A stretch of DNA of 64,000 nt from Burkholderia anthina (GTDB taxonomy: Bacteria > Pseudomonadota > Gammaproteobacteria > Burkholderiales > Burkholderiaceae): assembly GCF_902498995.1 (NCBI RefSeq), contig NZ_CABVLY010000006.1, positions 124,001-188,000 of the forward strand, read 5' to 3'. Positions 63,596 to 64,000 of this stretch are shown piece by piece; within the stretch, counting starts at the first letter, position 1; each line of letters starts with the position of its first letter. Position numbers and translations under genes: made by a program. Under the pieces are notes generated by a model that was not told where the DNA came from, made no database searches, and worked only from the letters and a program-made list of their open reading frames with translations.

Positions 63596-64000
63596 ATGGG
63601 ATTTTTTCTTGAAGTGCTGGTCGGCGGCCTGCTGGCCGGCGTGATGTACTCGATGGTCGCCATCGGCTTCGTGCTGATATACAAGGCATCGGGCGTGTTC
63701 AACTTCGCGCAGGGCTCGCTCGTGCTGTTCGGTGCGCTGACGTTCGTCAGCCTCGTCGAGCGGCACCTTAGCCCATGGCTCGCGTTCGGGCTCACGCTCG
63801 TCGCCCTCGTCGCGATCGCGCTCGCGATCGGCCGTCTCGTACTGCGACCGCTCGTCAACCGGCCGCCGATCGTTCTGTTCATGGCGACGCTCGGTCTGAG
63901 CTTCATCATCGAAGGCGCCGCGCAGTTGTTCTGGGGCGCGCAGGTTCACGGGCTCGATCTCGGCATCGACGATAAACCTCTCGAACTCGGCGGCGTGATG
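63596..64000 (+). CDS. Liv-type ABC transporter permease, LivH-like, partial
   Basis: The first 135 residues are visible, the rest lies beyond the window. LLAGVMYSMVAIGFVLIYKASGVFNFAQGSLVLFGALTFV is the LivH N-terminal signature. Four transmembrane helices are already visible. It starts 13 bases after the ATPase gene. LivM-, LivF- and LivK-like genes would be expected downstream. Confidence 0.92.
   Translation, partial: MGFFLEVLVGGLLAGVMYSMVAIGFVLIYKASGVFNFAQGSLVLFGALTFVSLVERHLSPWLAFGLTLVALVAIALAIGRLVLRPLVNRPPIVLFMATLGLSFIIEGAAQLFWGAQVHGLDLGIDDKPLELGGVM

Overview
The window is high-GC DNA with the gene content and codon use of a betaproteobacterium. LexA, CysB, the cys/ssu genes and the bpt-type N-end transferase all look like Burkholderia, most likely a Burkholderia cepacia complex chromosome. 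The genus is inferred from recognised proteins and remembered gene order; no database search was run.

Layout. 1-2.6 kb: start of a ribose-type ABC importer (ATPase cut by the window edge, binding protein) with a LacI/RbsR-type operator. 2.9-8.0 kb: sulfate assimilation block cysB, cysA, cysW, cysT and sulfate-binding protein. 8.2-9.3 kb: lexA with two SOS boxes and a small downstream gene. 9.3-21.9 kb: housekeeping and accessory genes, namely a DUF2939 protein, UspA, a NodIJ-like ABC exporter, a YraQ-like permease overlapping the tRNA selenouridine synthase gene, a LysR/M20 peptidase/MFS module, an aldo-keto reductase, and a thioesterase divergent from an HxlR regulator. 22-29.9 kb: a patchy region of small proteins, degenerate ORFs and isolated minus-strand terminators, ending at tRNA-His. 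30-38 kb: dusA, small hypotheticals, a molbindin-like protein, ssuBCD (no ssuA or ssuE), an enoyl-CoA hydratase-family hydrolase, an SMR transporter, a UPF0303 protein and tRNA-fMet. 38.4-50.8 kb: NUDIX-aat-bpt-pyrD, a cystine-type binding protein and permease, Gfo/Idh oxidoreductase, FadR-type regulator, rpiA, AmiD-like amidase, rlmB, rnr. 51-52.5 kb: two identical tRNA-Leu(CAG) genes flanking an SsuA-like binding protein.

52.6-64 kb is the most distinctive part. Just after the second tRNA-Leu lies the frameshifted N-terminus of a tyrosine-recombinase integrase, followed by a dense organosulfur cluster. It contains an SfnB-type flavoprotein, a sigma-54 activator like SfnR translationally coupled to another SfnB/MsuC-type flavoprotein, a divergent msuD-msuC-like pair, then an msuE-like FMN reductase, sfnG, a degenerate acyl-CoA-synthetase-like protein, and the first genes of a Liv-type ABC transporter that runs off the window. 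Several -24/-12 promoters and tandem TGCTG-N6-CAGCA inverted repeats can be read in its control regions, so the cluster looks like one sigma-54 regulon.

The genes fit one theme, sulfur supply. Sulfate uptake (cys), cystine uptake, sulfonate desulfonation (ssu) and a DMSO2 -> methanesulfinate -> methanesulfonate -> sulfite route (sfnG, msuC-like, msuD-like, msuE-like) all lie within 64 kb, with CysB encoded at one end and an SfnR-like activator at the other. The Liv-type transporter and degenerate ligase at the end of the sfnG operon have no assigned function in that pathway and are the best candidates for something new.
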